Source: Flavobacteriaceae bacterium (lineage in GTDB: Bacteria; Bacteroidota; Bacteroidia; Flavobacteriales; Flavobacteriaceae). From it: a stretch of 64,000 nucleotides of DNA. Where the stretch lies: contig JASBUG010000009.1 in the NCBI GenBank assembly GCA_030148025.1, positions 1 to 64,000 of the forward strand. The letters are read 5' to 3'. This document shows positions 8,825-19,800 of the stretch, one piece after another. The first letter of the stretch is position 1. Each line of letters opens with the position of its first letter. Below the pieces are notes generated by a model. It was not told the DNA's origin. It did not search any database and saw only the letters and a program-made list of their open reading frames with translations. A program made the position numbers and the translations under genes.

Positions 8825-11800
8825 ATGGATAACTTTACTTATTTGGTAAAGTCAAGTATCTTTGCCCTATGTTTGCTCGGCACAACAATAGCCGCTTCCC
8901 AAACTTGTGGAACAACTATTGCAGCCTACCCTTATTCAGAAAACTTTGAAGCTACTCAAGGTGCTTGGACACAAGACACTGGAGATGATAGAGACTGGAC
9001 CAACCGAAGTGGTGGTACCCCATCAAACAATACTGGACCCTCAGGTGGAGATGGCGACACTTGGTATATGTATACCGAAGCCTCAGGAAATGGAACTGGA
9101 TACCCAAGTCGTGTTTTTAACTTTGAAAGTCCTTGTTTCGATCTTGCTGGTCTTGCTAACCCAGAATTTACATTTAGTTACCACATGTATGGTGATGATG
9201 TTGGAACCTTAAATGTTGATATAAGTACTGATGATGGTAGCACTTATCCAACAACCCTTAGAACTTACAGCGGAAATCTGGGTAATACATGGAATCAAGA
9301 AACCATAGATCTAACGGCATATAGTGGTCAACGTATAAAAATTAGATTTAATGCAACTACTGGAGCCACTGGATCAGGATGGAGTAGTGATATTGCTATT
9401 GATAATGTTTCATTAGTTAACACTACACCAACTCCAGAAATTAATATTCAAGGTAATGGTAATAACATCGCAGATGGAGACACAACTCCTGTGGTAACTG
9501 ATGACACAGACTTTGGTAATGTAGCCGTAGCAGGTGGTACTAACGCTAACACTTTTACAATTCAAAACACAGGAACAGGTGCTTTAAATTTAACAGCAGC
9601 TTCACCATATGTATCAATTACTGGTGCTAATGCAGCCGATTTTGCCTTAACTGCAAACCCTACAACACCAATTGCAGCCTCTGGAAGTACAACATTTACG
9701 ATAACTTTCGACCCAAGTGCGGCTGGATTAAGAACAGCTACAGTTACAATTACCAATGACGATAGCAACGAAGGCACATATAATTTTGATATTCAAGGAA
9801 CAGGAACTGTTCCATCACCCGAAATAAATATTACCGGAAATGGTAATAGTATAGCAGATGGAGACGTTACTCCTTCTGCTCTAGACGATACAAACTTTGG
9901 TAGTGTACCAGAAGCTGCAGGATCACAAGTAAATACATTTACAATAGAAAATCTTGGAGTTTTAGATTTATCGTTAACAGATCCAAGTCCATACATAACT
10001 ATTACTGGTCATACTGCCGACTTTACATTAACAGCAAACCCTACTACTCCAATTGCTCCAGCTGGAAGCACAACATTTACTATTACTTTCGATCCTACAG
10101 TAATTGGAACCAGATCTGCAACAGTCTCTATTACTAATGATGATTCTGATGAAGACCCTTACACATTCAATATTCAAGGGTTTGGTGCTGGGCCTTGTGG
10201 CTCAACCATTATACATACAGCAGATTTTGAATCTGGACTAGACGGGTGGACCGATGGTGGTAGTGATGCAGCACGAGTAAATAATGCAACCAGATCATAT
10301 TCAAATAGCCATAGCTTAGAAATTAGAAGCTTAGATGGAGCAGGCAACAATTCTTCTGTTCTGTCTCCACTATTTGATCTTAGTAGTTATGATAAAGTAG
10401 ATCTTAAATTCTTCTTTACAGCCTATAATGTTGAAGACACAGAAAACTTTTTAATAGAATATAGTAGTGACAGTGGTTCTACATGGACAACAGTTAGTGA
10501 TTATAGATGTGGAAATGTAGCAAACAAAGAGGGTGACTACGAAAGTACGAACTCTATCATATTTTATGGAAAAACATCTACACTATTAAGCACAAATTAT
10601 ACTTTTCCAGCTGCAGCAACATCACAATTTAGAATTAGAAGTGATGCTAGTGATACTTCAGATCTAGTTTATATAGATTACATCACTATAAAAGGAACAG
10701 AATTTTGTACACCTACAACTGGACCTGGTGGTATTACTGCTAATCTCGATCTATGGTTAAAAGCAGATCAATTAGACGGATTTGCAGTAGGAACCGATGG
10801 TGCTAATGTAAGTCAATGGGTAGATAATGGTAAAGGTAATAATGCAGAAACTGTAGTTTCTGGACAAGAACCAGTATATCAAAACAATACAACAAGAAAC
10901 TTTAATTTCAATCCAGTTGTAGAATTTGAAAACAATAATAACACTTCTAGTAGTGATATGACATACATTATCAATGACGGAAGTAGAGATGAATTAAGTA
11001 GTACCTCTGGATTTAATAGTAACGATATATTTATGGTTGTGATGCCAGATCCTAATGTAACAACCAGTATGATACCTTTAGATACATTCTGTAGTACAGA
11101 TCCTATTGGAAATACTTATCAGGAAGACGTTACTGGTTTTGGGTATGGAAACTATTCAGCCCGATTTACTAATGAACGCTTTGGATATTGCATAGGAACA
11201 CAAGCAAGTTATGGGCGTGGAACTACTGATGGTTCAGTAGATTTTAATCAAATACATATTATAAATACTCGACATAATTCTGGCAACACAGGTGTTAATG
11301 TATATTTAAACAACAATCAATTTGGTAATGTAACTGCTAACGCCGGATTCTGGGCACCGACAAATGACATGCGCTATTGGTTAGGTCGTTCACAATACTG
11401 GAAAGGTAGTTTTGATGGTCGTATTGCAGAAGTAGTAACATATTCTAGCACTAATGGTGATGTTAGTTTAACTGATGCAAGAAATAGAATTCAATCTTAT
11501 CTTGCTGTAAAATATGGAATTACACTAGGTGTAAATGGTACTTCTCAGGATTATGTAGATTCTGATGGAACAGTAATCTGGGATCAATCTGTAAATGCAG
11601 GCTATAACTATGATATTGCTGGTATTGGTCGTGATGATGCCTCAGAATTATACCAAAAACAATCTAGTAGTGTTAATGATGCTGTAGATGGAACAGGGCC
11701 TATTGAAGGTATTCTAACCATTGGATTAACCGATATTTATGACACCAATAGCGATAATGTAGCTTCAAACCCTAATACCATAAGTGATAAAAACTTCCTT

Positions 11801-14758
11801 ATGTGGGGAAATAATGGTATTGATCTTAATTTAGCTGCGGCTACAATTGGAGTAAATATGAGTGCTGGTATTGCACCTGCTCTTAATACAGACGTTACAT
11901 TTGTAGGAATGCAACGTATATGGAGAGTGGAAGAAGTTGGTTCTATTGGAATGACCAAAGTTTCTATTCCACAAAATGCCGTAAGAAATATTAACCCTCC
12001 TGGTGATTATTTAATGTTTATATCAGATTCACCAATTTTTGATCCAACTGCCGATTATAGAATTATGGATCCAAATGGTGCAAACCTAGAAACAGATTAT
12101 GATTTTGATGGCACTAAATATATTACTTTCGGTTATGCACCTCAGGTAGAAGTAAAACGTTCTATATATTTTGATGGTGTTGTAGATTATGTAGAAATGG
12201 GAGATGAACTAGATCTTAACAATTCAGAATTTACAATATCTGCTTGGATAAAAAGAGGTGCGAGTTCTGCTAATACTTCTATTCTCTCTAAAAGAGATGC
12301 TGCCTACACCGAAGGATACGATTTTAAAATAAATAGTACTGGTCGTTTTGAAATGTCATGGAAAAACGGATCTACACAAACAATAACCTCAGATGTAGTA
12401 ATTCCAGTTGATGAATGGCATCAGGTAGCCATTATATATTCTGGAGGAACTGCCAATCTATATATTGATGGTGTGCTTGATAAAACAGAAAGTCTTACAG
12501 CTCCAGTTGATACGGCTAGATCATTCAATATTGCTGCAGCAGATGGTTCAACCTCATTGTTCGAAGGTAATATTGATGAAGTACGTGTTTGGAATGTAGC
12601 TCTCTCTGTAGACCAATTACACTATATAATGAATCAAGAAGTCTTAAACTCATTTAGCTTCGCAGATGGTTCTATTTTACCTCAAACAACAACAAAAAAT
12701 GAGGTGAGTTCTATTCCGTTTACAGACATGGCAGGTTATTACCCTATGTCAATATACACATATACCAATACCAATGATATTTCTGGTAACAGAATTCATG
12801 GTGCTTTAAAGAATTTAGATACGGTAGATAGACAAACAGCTCCAATTCCTTATGAATCACAAGCTGACGGTGCATGGACAACAGATGCTACATGGTTAAA
12901 CCATACAGTACAAACTTTACCAAATGCACTATCTATTGTTGATGGTACAACTCCTATAGACTGGAATATTGTAGAAACAAATCATAATGTTACTATAGAT
13001 ACAGAGGCAGGATTAGGTAGAGAACGTTCTGTTTTAGGATTAAAAGTAAACAGCAACGAATTACAAATAAATGGTAATACTGCCGGAGGTACCGGAAACG
13101 GTTTAACAGTTACCCACTATTTAAAAATTGATGGAAGTATCGATCTAGAAGGAGAATCGCAACTTATTCAAACAGAAGATAGTGATTTCGATCCTACAAG
13201 TTCAGGTACTCTTGAAAGAGATCAACAAGGTACAGCTGATCTTTACACCTATAACTATTGGGCTGCACCTGTTGGAATAAGTAACAACACAACAAACAAT
13301 AATAATTATACGCTTCCAGATGTATTAAACGATGGTACAAACCCTGCTACGCCTTTAAGTATTAATTGGTTAACATCTGGTTATGATGGTACTTCAGGAA
13401 CACCTATTGGTATTGCCGATTATTGGATTTGGAAATACGCTAACCAAATAAGTGATAATTATCCTTCTTGGCAACATATACGAAGTACTGGAACTTTACA
13501 ACCTGGTGAAGGGTATATTATGAAAGGTACTACAGACACAGGTGGTGTGATTACTACTGAGCAAAACTATGTTTTTAACGGTAAACCACACAATGGAGAC
13601 GTTACACTTACGCTCTCTGCTGGTAATGATTATCTTGTAGGTAACCCTTATGCCTCAGCCATTGATGCTAACGAATTTATATTAGACAATATAAGCGATG
13701 GTGCAGGTAGAGCAGCTTCAAATATTATTGATGGCGCCTTATATTTCTGGGAACATTTTGCAAGTTCAACACATATACTTGCAGCTTACGAAGGAGGCTA
13801 TGGTACTTACACACTTCTTGGTGGTACAGTTGCTATTTCAAACGATACAAGAATTAATAATACTGGTGCTTCAGGAACAAAAATGCCTGAGAGATATATT
13901 CCTGTGGGTCAAGGGTTCTTTGTAACTGCAGATACAGGTGGAACAGTTACCTTTAAAAATAGCCAACGTACTTATAGAACTGAAGCTGGAGATCCATCAA
14001 TATTTATGGAAGCAAACGACTCTAGTAAAGACATAATAGATACCTCTGCAAGAAGCTCTAGTTCTGGCGGAGAGGTAGACAACCGACAAAAAATCAGACT
14101 GATGTTTGATTCTCCTAATGGTTATTACAGACAAGTATTAATTGGAGTTGACGAAAACTGTAGTTCAGGAATTGATATTGGATACGATGCTTTACTTATC
14201 GAAGATAATAAAGAAGACATGTACTGGGTATTTGATGATAAGAACTTTATCATTCAAGCTGTAAGTGATTTTGATACCGACAAAAAATTTCCGCTGGGAG
14301 TTAAGGTAGATCAAGCTGGCAACGGAACAATTAAAATAGATTCGCTAGAAAATATTAGCAGCGGTACCAATATTTATGTTCACGATAAGACTCTAGGCAT
14401 ATATCATGACCTAAGAGCTAGTGATTACGTGGTACATTTAAATGCTGGAGAACATAACGACAGATTTGAAATTGTGTTTGACAATAATGAATCTTTAGGA
14501 AATCCAGATGTGAATATATCTAACTTAGATGTTCACTATGCAAACAGTATTAACAGCATTGTATTGATCAACCCTACTTTAAAACAAATTGATAGCATAG
14601 AAATGACCACTATTCTAGGACAATCTATCTATAAGAATAATCAAGTAGCTACAGCAGATCATTCGGAATATGAAATAAACAACTTAAGTGTTGGTACTTA
14701 TATAATAACAATAACATCTGAAACAGGAACCTTTACAAAAAAGGTGATTGTAGAATAA
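8825..14758 (+). CDS. Giant multidomain T9SS-secreted surface protein, paralogue B
   Basis: The protein is 1977 aa with a signal peptide (MDNFTYLVKSS to GTTIAASQ). Order: a MAM-like jelly-roll head (about 34-200, ENFEATQGAW to SDIAIDNVSLV); two choice-of-anchor D domains (203-327, 331-455); a second MAM-like domain (457-627); a lectin-like region starting LDLWLKADQL (636-1108); a LamG domain (1111-1258, FDGVVDYVEM, WHQVAIIYSGG); a long shared region; and a type A sorting domain ending KKVIVE. From the MAM-like domain at 457 onward it aligns with paralogue A without visible large gaps (for example IAGIGRDDASEL in both). It lacks A's long head and GEVED domain. It is likely a cell-surface or secreted adhesin-like protein. 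Confidence 0.93.
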   Translation: MDNFTYLVKSSIFALCLLGTTIAASQTCGTTIAAYPYSENFEATQGAWTQDTGDDRDWTNRSGGTPSNNTGPSGGDGDTWYMYTEASGNGTGYPSRVFNFESPCFDLAGLANPEFTFSYHMYGDDVGTLNVDISTDDGSTYPTTLRTYSGNLGNTWNQETIDLTAYSGQRIKIRFNATTGATGSGWSSDIAIDNVSLVNTTPTPEINIQGNGNNIADGDTTPVVTDDTDFGNVAVAGGTNANTFTIQNTGTGALNLTAASPYVSITGANAADFALTANPTTPIAASGSTTFTITFDPSAAGLRTATVTITNDDSNEGTYNFDIQGTGTVPSPEINITGNGNSIADGDVTPSALDDTNFGSVPEAAGSQVNTFTIENLGVLDLSLTDPSPYITITGHTADFTLTANPTTPIAPAGSTTFTITFDPTVIGTRSATVSITNDDSDEDPYTFNIQGFGAGPCGSTIIHTADFESGLDGWTDGGSDAARVNNATRSYSNSHSLEIRSLDGAGNNSSVLSPLFDLSSYDKVDLKFFFTAYNVEDTENFLIEYSSDSGSTWTTVSDYRCGNVANKEGDYESTNSIIFYGKTSTLLSTNYTFPAAATSQFRIRSDASDTSDLVYIDYITIKGTEFCTPTTGPGGITANLDLWLKADQLDGFAVGTDGANVSQWVDNGKGNNAETVVSGQEPVYQNNTTRNFNFNPVVEFENNNNTSSSDMTYIINDGSRDELSSTSGFNSNDIFMVVMPDPNVTTSMIPLDTFCSTDPIGNTYQEDVTGFGYGNYSARFTNERFGYCIGTQASYGRGTTDGSVDFNQIHIINTRHNSGNTGVNVYLNNNQFGNVTANAGFWAPTNDMRYWLGRSQYWKGSFDGRIAEVVTYSSTNGDVSLTDARNRIQSYLAVKYGITLGVNGTSQDYVDSDGTVIWDQSVNAGYNYDIAGIGRDDASELYQKQSSSVNDAVDGTGPIEGILTIGLTDIYDTNSDNVASNPNTISDKNFLMWGNNGIDLNLAAATIGVNMSAGIAPALNTDVTFVGMQRIWRVEEVGSIGMTKVSIPQNAVRNINPPGDYLMFISDSPIFDPTADYRIMDPNGANLETDYDFDGTKYITFGYAPQVEVKRSIYFDGVVDYVEMGDELDLNNSEFTISAWIKRGASSANTSILSKRDAAYTEGYDFKINSTGRFEMSWKNGSTQTITSDVVIPVDEWHQVAIIYSGGTANLYIDGVLDKTESLTAPVDTARSFNIAAADGSTSLFEGNIDEVRVWNVALSVDQLHYIMNQEVLNSFSFADGSILPQTTTKNEVSSIPFTDMAGYYPMSIYTYTNTNDISGNRIHGALKNLDTVDRQTAPIPYESQADGAWTTDATWLNHTVQTLPNALSIVDGTTPIDWNIVETNHNVTIDTEAGLGRERSVLGLKVNSNELQINGNTAGGTGNGLTVTHYLKIDGSIDLEGESQLIQTEDSDFDPTSSGTLERDQQGTADLYTYNYWAAPVGISNNTTNNNNYTLPDVLNDGTNPATPLSINWLTSGYDGTSGTPIGIADYWIWKYANQISDNYPSWQHIRSTGTLQPGEGYIMKGTTDTGGVITTEQNYVFNGKPHNGDVTLTLSAGNDYLVGNPYASAIDANEFILDNISDGAGRAASNIIDGALYFWEHFASSTHILAAYEGGYGTYTLLGGTVAISNDTRINNTGASGTKMPERYIPVGQGFFVTADTGGTVTFKNSQRTYRTEAGDPSIFMEANDSSKDIIDTSARSSSSGGEVDNRQKIRLMFDSPNGYYRQVLIGVDENCSSGIDIGYDALLIEDNKEDMYWVFDDKNFIIQAVSDFDTDKKFPLGVKVDQAGNGTIKIDSLENISSGTNIYVHDKTLGIYHDLRASDYVVHLNAGEHNDRFEIVFDNNESLGNPDVNISNLDVHYANSINSIVLINPTLKQIDSIEMTTILGQSIYKNNQVATADHSEYEINNLSVGTYIITITSETGTFTKKVIVE

Positions 14759-14812
14759 AAAGAAAATAAATTGCTCTGAATCTTAAATTTTATTAGTTAG
14801 TTCCCTAAACTT

Positions 14813-14847
14813 AAAAGGCTCCAAACATTGTTACGTTGGAGCCTTTT
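14813..14847. terminator. Bidirectional terminator between paralogue B and hisS
   Basis: AAAAGGCTCCAA (14813-14824) / TTGGAGCCTTTT (14836-14847), a perfect 12-bp stem with A and T runs on both sides, between convergent genes. Confidence 0.9.
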
Positions 14848-14849
14848 GT

Positions 14850-16223
14850 TTATTGTTTAAGCAAGTTAATCAAATCATCTAACGAACATTTTTCTTGCTC
14901 TCCAGAGCGCATGTTCTTTAATGTATAATTATTGTTATTCACCTCTTCTTCTCCTACCAAAACGACAAACGGAATATTGCGTTTATTGGCATAATTCATT
15001 TGTTTTTTCATTTTGGCATTATCAGGGTACAATTCGGCATTATAGCCATTGCTTCTTATATGTTTTATAGCATTCAAACTATAAAGAGCTTCTTTTTCAC
15101 CAAAATTTATAAACAACACGTCTATAGTGTTACTTACAGTAGCAGGAAATAGCTCCAATTCTTCAAGAACCAAATAAATACGATCCAGCCCAAAACTTAT
15201 TCCTACACCACTTACATCTTTCAATCCGAAAATTCCAGTCAAGTCATCGTAACGACCTCCGCCACCAATAGATCCCATTTTTACACCTTCTGGAGCCGAT
15301 ACTTCAAAAATAGCACCTGTATAATAGTTTAATCCTCTAGCAAGGGTTACATCCAATTGTAAGTTAGCTGATTTTAATTGTAATGCAGAAATAGCTCGAT
15401 CTATAAACTCTAACTCTTCAATTCCTTTTAAACCTTCTTCAGAAGTGCTAAGAATGTCTTTTAAACTTTGTATTTGAGACTCAAAAGAACCTGATAAACC
15501 AAATAGTGGTTGTAATTTGTCAATCCCCTCTTGAGGGATTCCTTTTCCAAGCATTTCCTCTTTTACCTTCTCCTCTCCTATTTTATCCAGCTTGTCAAGT
15601 GCAACAGTAAAATCTATAAGTTTATCTTTTGCTCCAATAACCTCAGCAATACCAGATAGTATTTTACGGTTATTAATCTTTATTGTCGTGCCTTTTAAAC
15701 CAAGGTTTGTAAATACTTCGTCATACAACTGCACAAACTCTACTTCCTGCCATAATGATTTTGAACCAACCACATCGGCATCACATTGGTAAAACTCTCT
15801 AAAACGTCCTTTTTGAGGTCTGTCTGCTCTCCACACTGGCTGTATTTGATAGCGCTTAAAAGGTAGCTCTATCTCGTTTCTATGTTGTACTACATAACGT
15901 GCAAATGGTACTGTAAGATCATAACGCAAAGCTTTTTCAGAAATCTTAGAAGTAATCTTTGTCGCATCCTTTTGTTGGTAAAGGCTATCGTCTACTTTTT
16001 TCAAATAATCACCCGAATTCAAGATCTTAAAAATCAAGCGATCACCTTCTTCTCCATACTTACCCATTAAGGTATCAGAATTCTCAAAACTTGGTGTTTC
16101 TATAGGTTGAAATCCAAAACGCTCAAAACTGGTTTTAATAGTATTGAAAATATAATTACGCTTTGCTACTTGCTCTGGATTAAAATCTCTTGTTCCTTTA
16201 GGTATGCTCGGTTTTTGTGCCAT
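14850..16223 (-). CDS. hisS: Histidine--tRNA ligase
   Basis: This 457-aa class II aminoacyl-tRNA synthetase charges tRNA-His with histidine using ATP in the cytoplasm. Motif 2 is visible at 132-148 ([17 protein letters not shown]). The histidine-specific motif RGLNYYTG is at 296-303 and motif 3 ([10 protein letters not shown]) at 339-348. A C-terminal anticodon-binding domain follows. Length and motif order are normal. It lies downstream of a 156-aa gene on the same strand, but hairpin repeats separate the two. One of these sits only a few bases upstream of the ATG. Confidence 0.98.
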   Translation of the reverse strand: MAQKPSIPKGTRDFNPEQVAKRNYIFNTIKTSFERFGFQPIETPSFENSDTLMGKYGEEGDRLIFKILNSGDYLKKVDDSLYQQKDATKITSKISEKALRYDLTVPFARYVVQHRNEIELPFKRYQIQPVWRADRPQKGRFREFYQCDADVVGSKSLWQEVEFVQLYDEVFTNLGLKGTTIKINNRKILSGIAEVIGAKDKLIDFTVALDKLDKIGEEKVKEEMLGKGIPQEGIDKLQPLFGLSGSFESQIQSLKDILSTSEEGLKGIEELEFIDRAISALQLKSANLQLDVTLARGLNYYTGAIFEVSAPEGVKMGSIGGGGRYDDLTGIFGLKDVSGVGISFGLDRIYLVLEELELFPATVSNTIDVLFINFGEKEALYSLNAIKHIRSNGYNAELYPDNAKMKKQMNYANKRNIPFVVLVGEEEVNNNNYTLKNMRSGEQEKCSLDDLINLLKQ

Positions 16224-16228
16224 AGTAC

Positions 16229-16340
16229 TTCCTGCGTAAACAGGAATCTTTTAGTTATTATAAAATGGATTCCGCATCAAGTGCGGAATGACAAAAATAA
16301 ATAATTGAAAGTGTCATTACGAGCTTTTTTCTAAAAAAGC
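16229..16340. repeat. Cluster of three short intergenic hairpin repeats
   Basis: Three hairpins lie side by side: TTCCTG/CAGGAA (16229-16246), ATTCCGCA/TGCGGAAT (16269-16289) and GCTTTTTT/AAAAAAGC (16323-16340). The last sits within a GTCATTACGAG...GTTGTAATCT context. They resemble, from memory, hairpin elements found between genes in many Flavobacteriaceae genomes. The first is within six bases of the hisS start, so it would be in the hisS leader. Confidence 0.7.
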
Positions 16341-16355
16341 GTTGTAATCTTTAAA

Positions 16356-16826
16356 TTATCCAACCAGTTTTTCAAAATATTTAAAAAGATCTCCTTTAGT
16401 AATTGCAGATCCTTGTTGTATTAATGCAAACTTGTCTAATTGCTTATCCTCTGAATAGTCTTTTTTAGCTTGAAACAACTCTACAGCATCATCCATTAAG
16501 TTTTCACGTAACCATGAAAACCCTTCTCTAGTTGTTAGATCAATAGCCTCATTTGTTAGCTTTAAGCCTACTAATTCAATTTGAGTCTCAGCCAAATGAA
16601 ACAAGTACATATGCTGTGGAGATATGTTCTCTAAGTATTTTGCTTGAGTTAATACGCCTTCCCAAACCAAATCGCTAAACACATCAAGTTCTTGCTCTGC
16701 TACTTCTGGTTTGTTCTGTTTAATACTTTGCCACTCATCTGCAGTTATAGATTGTGTTGCTAAAAAATTAATAAACTCTTGGTGCAATTCTTCAAATTGC
16801 TCTTTAGATAATCTTGTGTATTTCAT
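16356..16826 (-). CDS. Conserved hypothetical protein, possibly DUF6495
   Basis: The protein is 156 aa, soluble and mostly alpha-helical by composition, with no signal peptide, membrane segment or catalytic motif that I recognise. It opens MKYTRLSKEQFEELHQEF and is Glu/Gln/Leu rich. It resembles a short protein conserved in Flavobacteriaceae that I recall as DUF6495, but that family assignment is from memory. It is transcribed toward hisS, 132 bases away, across the hairpin cluster. No function can be inferred. Confidence 0.8.
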   Translation of the reverse strand: MKYTRLSKEQFEELHQEFINFLATQSITADEWQSIKQNKPEVAEQELDVFSDLVWEGVLTQAKYLENISPQHMYLFHLAETQIELVGLKLTNEAIDLTTREGFSWLRENLMDDAVELFQAKKDYSEDKQLDKFALIQQGSAITKGDLFKYFEKLVG

Positions 16827-16834
16827 TTTATTCT

Positions 16835-16868
16835 AAAAAAAAAATGCGCTCCTAAAATTAGGAGCGCA
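16835..16868 (-). terminator. Terminator of the Oar-like receptor gene
   Basis: TGCGCTCCTAA (16845-16855) / TTAGGAGCGCA (16858-16868). On the minus strand it is followed by a run of T (A run 16835-16844 on plus). It lies 26 bases after the receptor stop. Confidence 0.9.
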
Positions 16869-16894
16869 AATTTACATATATATATTCGTTTTTC

Positions 16895-19800
16895 TTAGAA
16901 AATATAACGTAAACCAAACTGCATTTGCCATCTAGATAATAAACTAGAGTCATATCCAAATGTTTCAGTTTGATCTGGATTGAATGTATATGTTGGGTTT
17001 CCAGCACCATCAACACTAACACCTATTGGTTGTACGTTGTTTGGTTGTTGGATTAATCCCCAATCTGAATTCAATAGGTTTCCAACATTCAAAATATCCA
17101 TACTAAACTGGATCGTGTTTGTTTTATCACCTCCTACATTAAAGTTAAAATCCTGAAGGAATTTTAAATCTACACGACTTCTCCAAGGTGCTAAAGCACC
17201 ATAACGTTCTGCATATTTACCTCTTCTTCCACTTAAATAGTCATCTTGCTCAATAAATGCATTAAAAGCAGCTGCTTGACCTGGACCAGAGAATGTCATA
17301 GAATTGATCTCAGAAGCTGTTGGAATATAAATTAAATCGTTAATTCTAGATCCGTCACCATTAATATCACCACCATAAGTGTAATTAAAACGACCTCCTT
17401 GTGCATACTCTAAAAATCCAGAAATAGTAGTTGCCCACTTATCGCCTCCATACGTCCATTTTTTACTAGCTACACCAACAAATCTATGTGTATCTCCATA
17501 TTTAGAATACGATAATACATCAGCGTTTACATCTCCAACAATTGGGTTTCCTGCATAGGCATCACTTGTTATTTCTGCTTCAATAGAGTTTACATCTTTT
17601 GAATTTAAGTAGCTATATGCTAAGCTAGCATAAAGACCATTGTTAAATGTCTTTTGTGCTTTAACCACAGCATTCCAGATACGTCCTTTATCAGAGTTTG
17701 TAAATACATAAGCATTATTAATTAAATCGCTAGGTAAATATCTTGGTCTGTTATCAACTCCATTTAATGTTCCAGAAGCAGGTAACTGTCCCCAGTTTTG
17801 TACATGTGCTCCATTAATATCTTTAGTATATGATAGATCTGCAGTTAATATTAATCCGTTTTCTAAACGCTTATCAGCACCTAAATTAGTTCTCCATACT
17901 TGTGGGAACTTATAATCTGGGTCAACCGCTTGCAAGAAAAACACATCTGGATTAGCAATTTGGTTTCCTAACCAAACAAATGGGAAACGCCCTGTAAATA
18001 ATCCTGAACCACCACGAAGCTGGAAAGTATCATCACCGTTTACATCGTAGTTAAACCCTACTCTAGGAGAGATTAACCAATCGTTTGTAGGCATATTTGT
18101 ATTATCAATTAATACTGTTTCGCCTGTATTAGGGTTTACATAAGGAATGTCTGGAACTACAAATCCGCGATCTATAACCTCTTGAGCTTTTTCTGCTGAA
18201 TCGAAGAACAATGGCTTGTCAAAACGTACACCATAAGTTAACTTGAACTTCTCTGATACGTTCCACTCATCTTGTACATAAAATGCTAACTGACCAACAT
18301 TAGTTTCAGCCAACGCCCAAGAATCGTTTGCGTTATTAGCATCAAATGTTGCTTGTGCTGCAGCAATTGTAGCTATATAATCGTTAGCATCAAAATCTGC
18401 TATATCCACACTTCCAAATAAATCAAAACCATAGCTAGTTAAGTTAAATGAGTTATCGAACTTGAATTTCTCGAAAGAGAAACCAATGGTATAGGTATGG
18501 TCTCCTTTATAGAAGTTTAAGTTATTTGAGAATTGTAGTACTTTTTGATCTAACCTGTTATGAACTGAAAATGGCTCATGACCAACGATTATATATGGCG
18601 ATCCATCTTTATAAATATTAATCGATGGTGCTGGTGTAGAGAATGGATTTCTAAAATCATTAAAATGTGTATATCCAAACTGTAATTTATTAGATGCATT
18701 GTCTGAAATAGTTGAGTTTAATTCTACTTGTACAGACTTTAACTCATTATTGATCTCGTATCCAGAATTCTGAAACTGAAGTGTTGATGCATTTGGCCCT
18801 CTAAATCCAATAGCTGTTGGATGTGCAGGCTTTTCTTTAGATGCATTTAAGAAGTTATAGATAATTGCCAAACGGTTCTTATCATTAATATTCCAATCTA
18901 ACTTAAAGATACCTTTTGTAGACTCCGATTTATGAGTGAAACCTTCGTAAGATCCTGGATCATATCCAATACCTAATAAAGCATCTCTAACTGCAATAAG
19001 GTCAGATTCTAAAACTCTAGACTCGTTAATTGCTCCACTACCAGTATTTGGTAACCAAGATTGCCCTAGATCTTCTCTGTCATCCTTTTCAAAGTTGGCA
19101 AAGAAGAATAATTTATTCTTTACAATTGGACCACCAATACTTGCTCCTGTTTGCGTTTGTGTAAGTTCAGGAACAAATATTTTGTCTCCTTTAACTTTGC
19201 TACCTGTAAGATCTTCATTTCTATAAAAACCATATACAGTACCATGAAATTCGTTTGTTCCACTTTTGGTAACTGCATTTACAGACGCTCCTGTAAATCC
19301 AGATTGTGTAACATCGTATGGTGCTGTTGATACTTGAATTTGATCAATAGCATCTAACGATACTGGTTGCGCGTCTGTTTGTCCTCCTGGAGTCGCTGCA
19401 TCTAATCCGAATGGATTATTAAAAATGGCACCATCTAAAGAGAAATTATTGAATTGGTCATTTCTACCTCCAAATGAGTTACCATTAGCAGTTGGCTCTA
19501 ATCTTGTAAAATCTGATGCAGATCTAGAAATAGTTGGTAAACGTGTTAACTCACGTCTTCCTACACTTGTTTCAGCACCAGTACGATCACTTCCAAAAGT
19601 ACCTGTGCCGCCAGTTCCAGTAACCACAACAGCTTCTAATTGCTGACTATCTGCTACCATTTGCGCATCAATGTTTTGTGTTTTACCTAATGTTAAGAAT
19701 ACATCGTTAAATGTTTGCTCCTTGTATCCAATATAACTTACAGTAATAGTATATGGACCTCCTACTCTTAGGTTAAGTAGATTATACCTTCCATCAAAGT

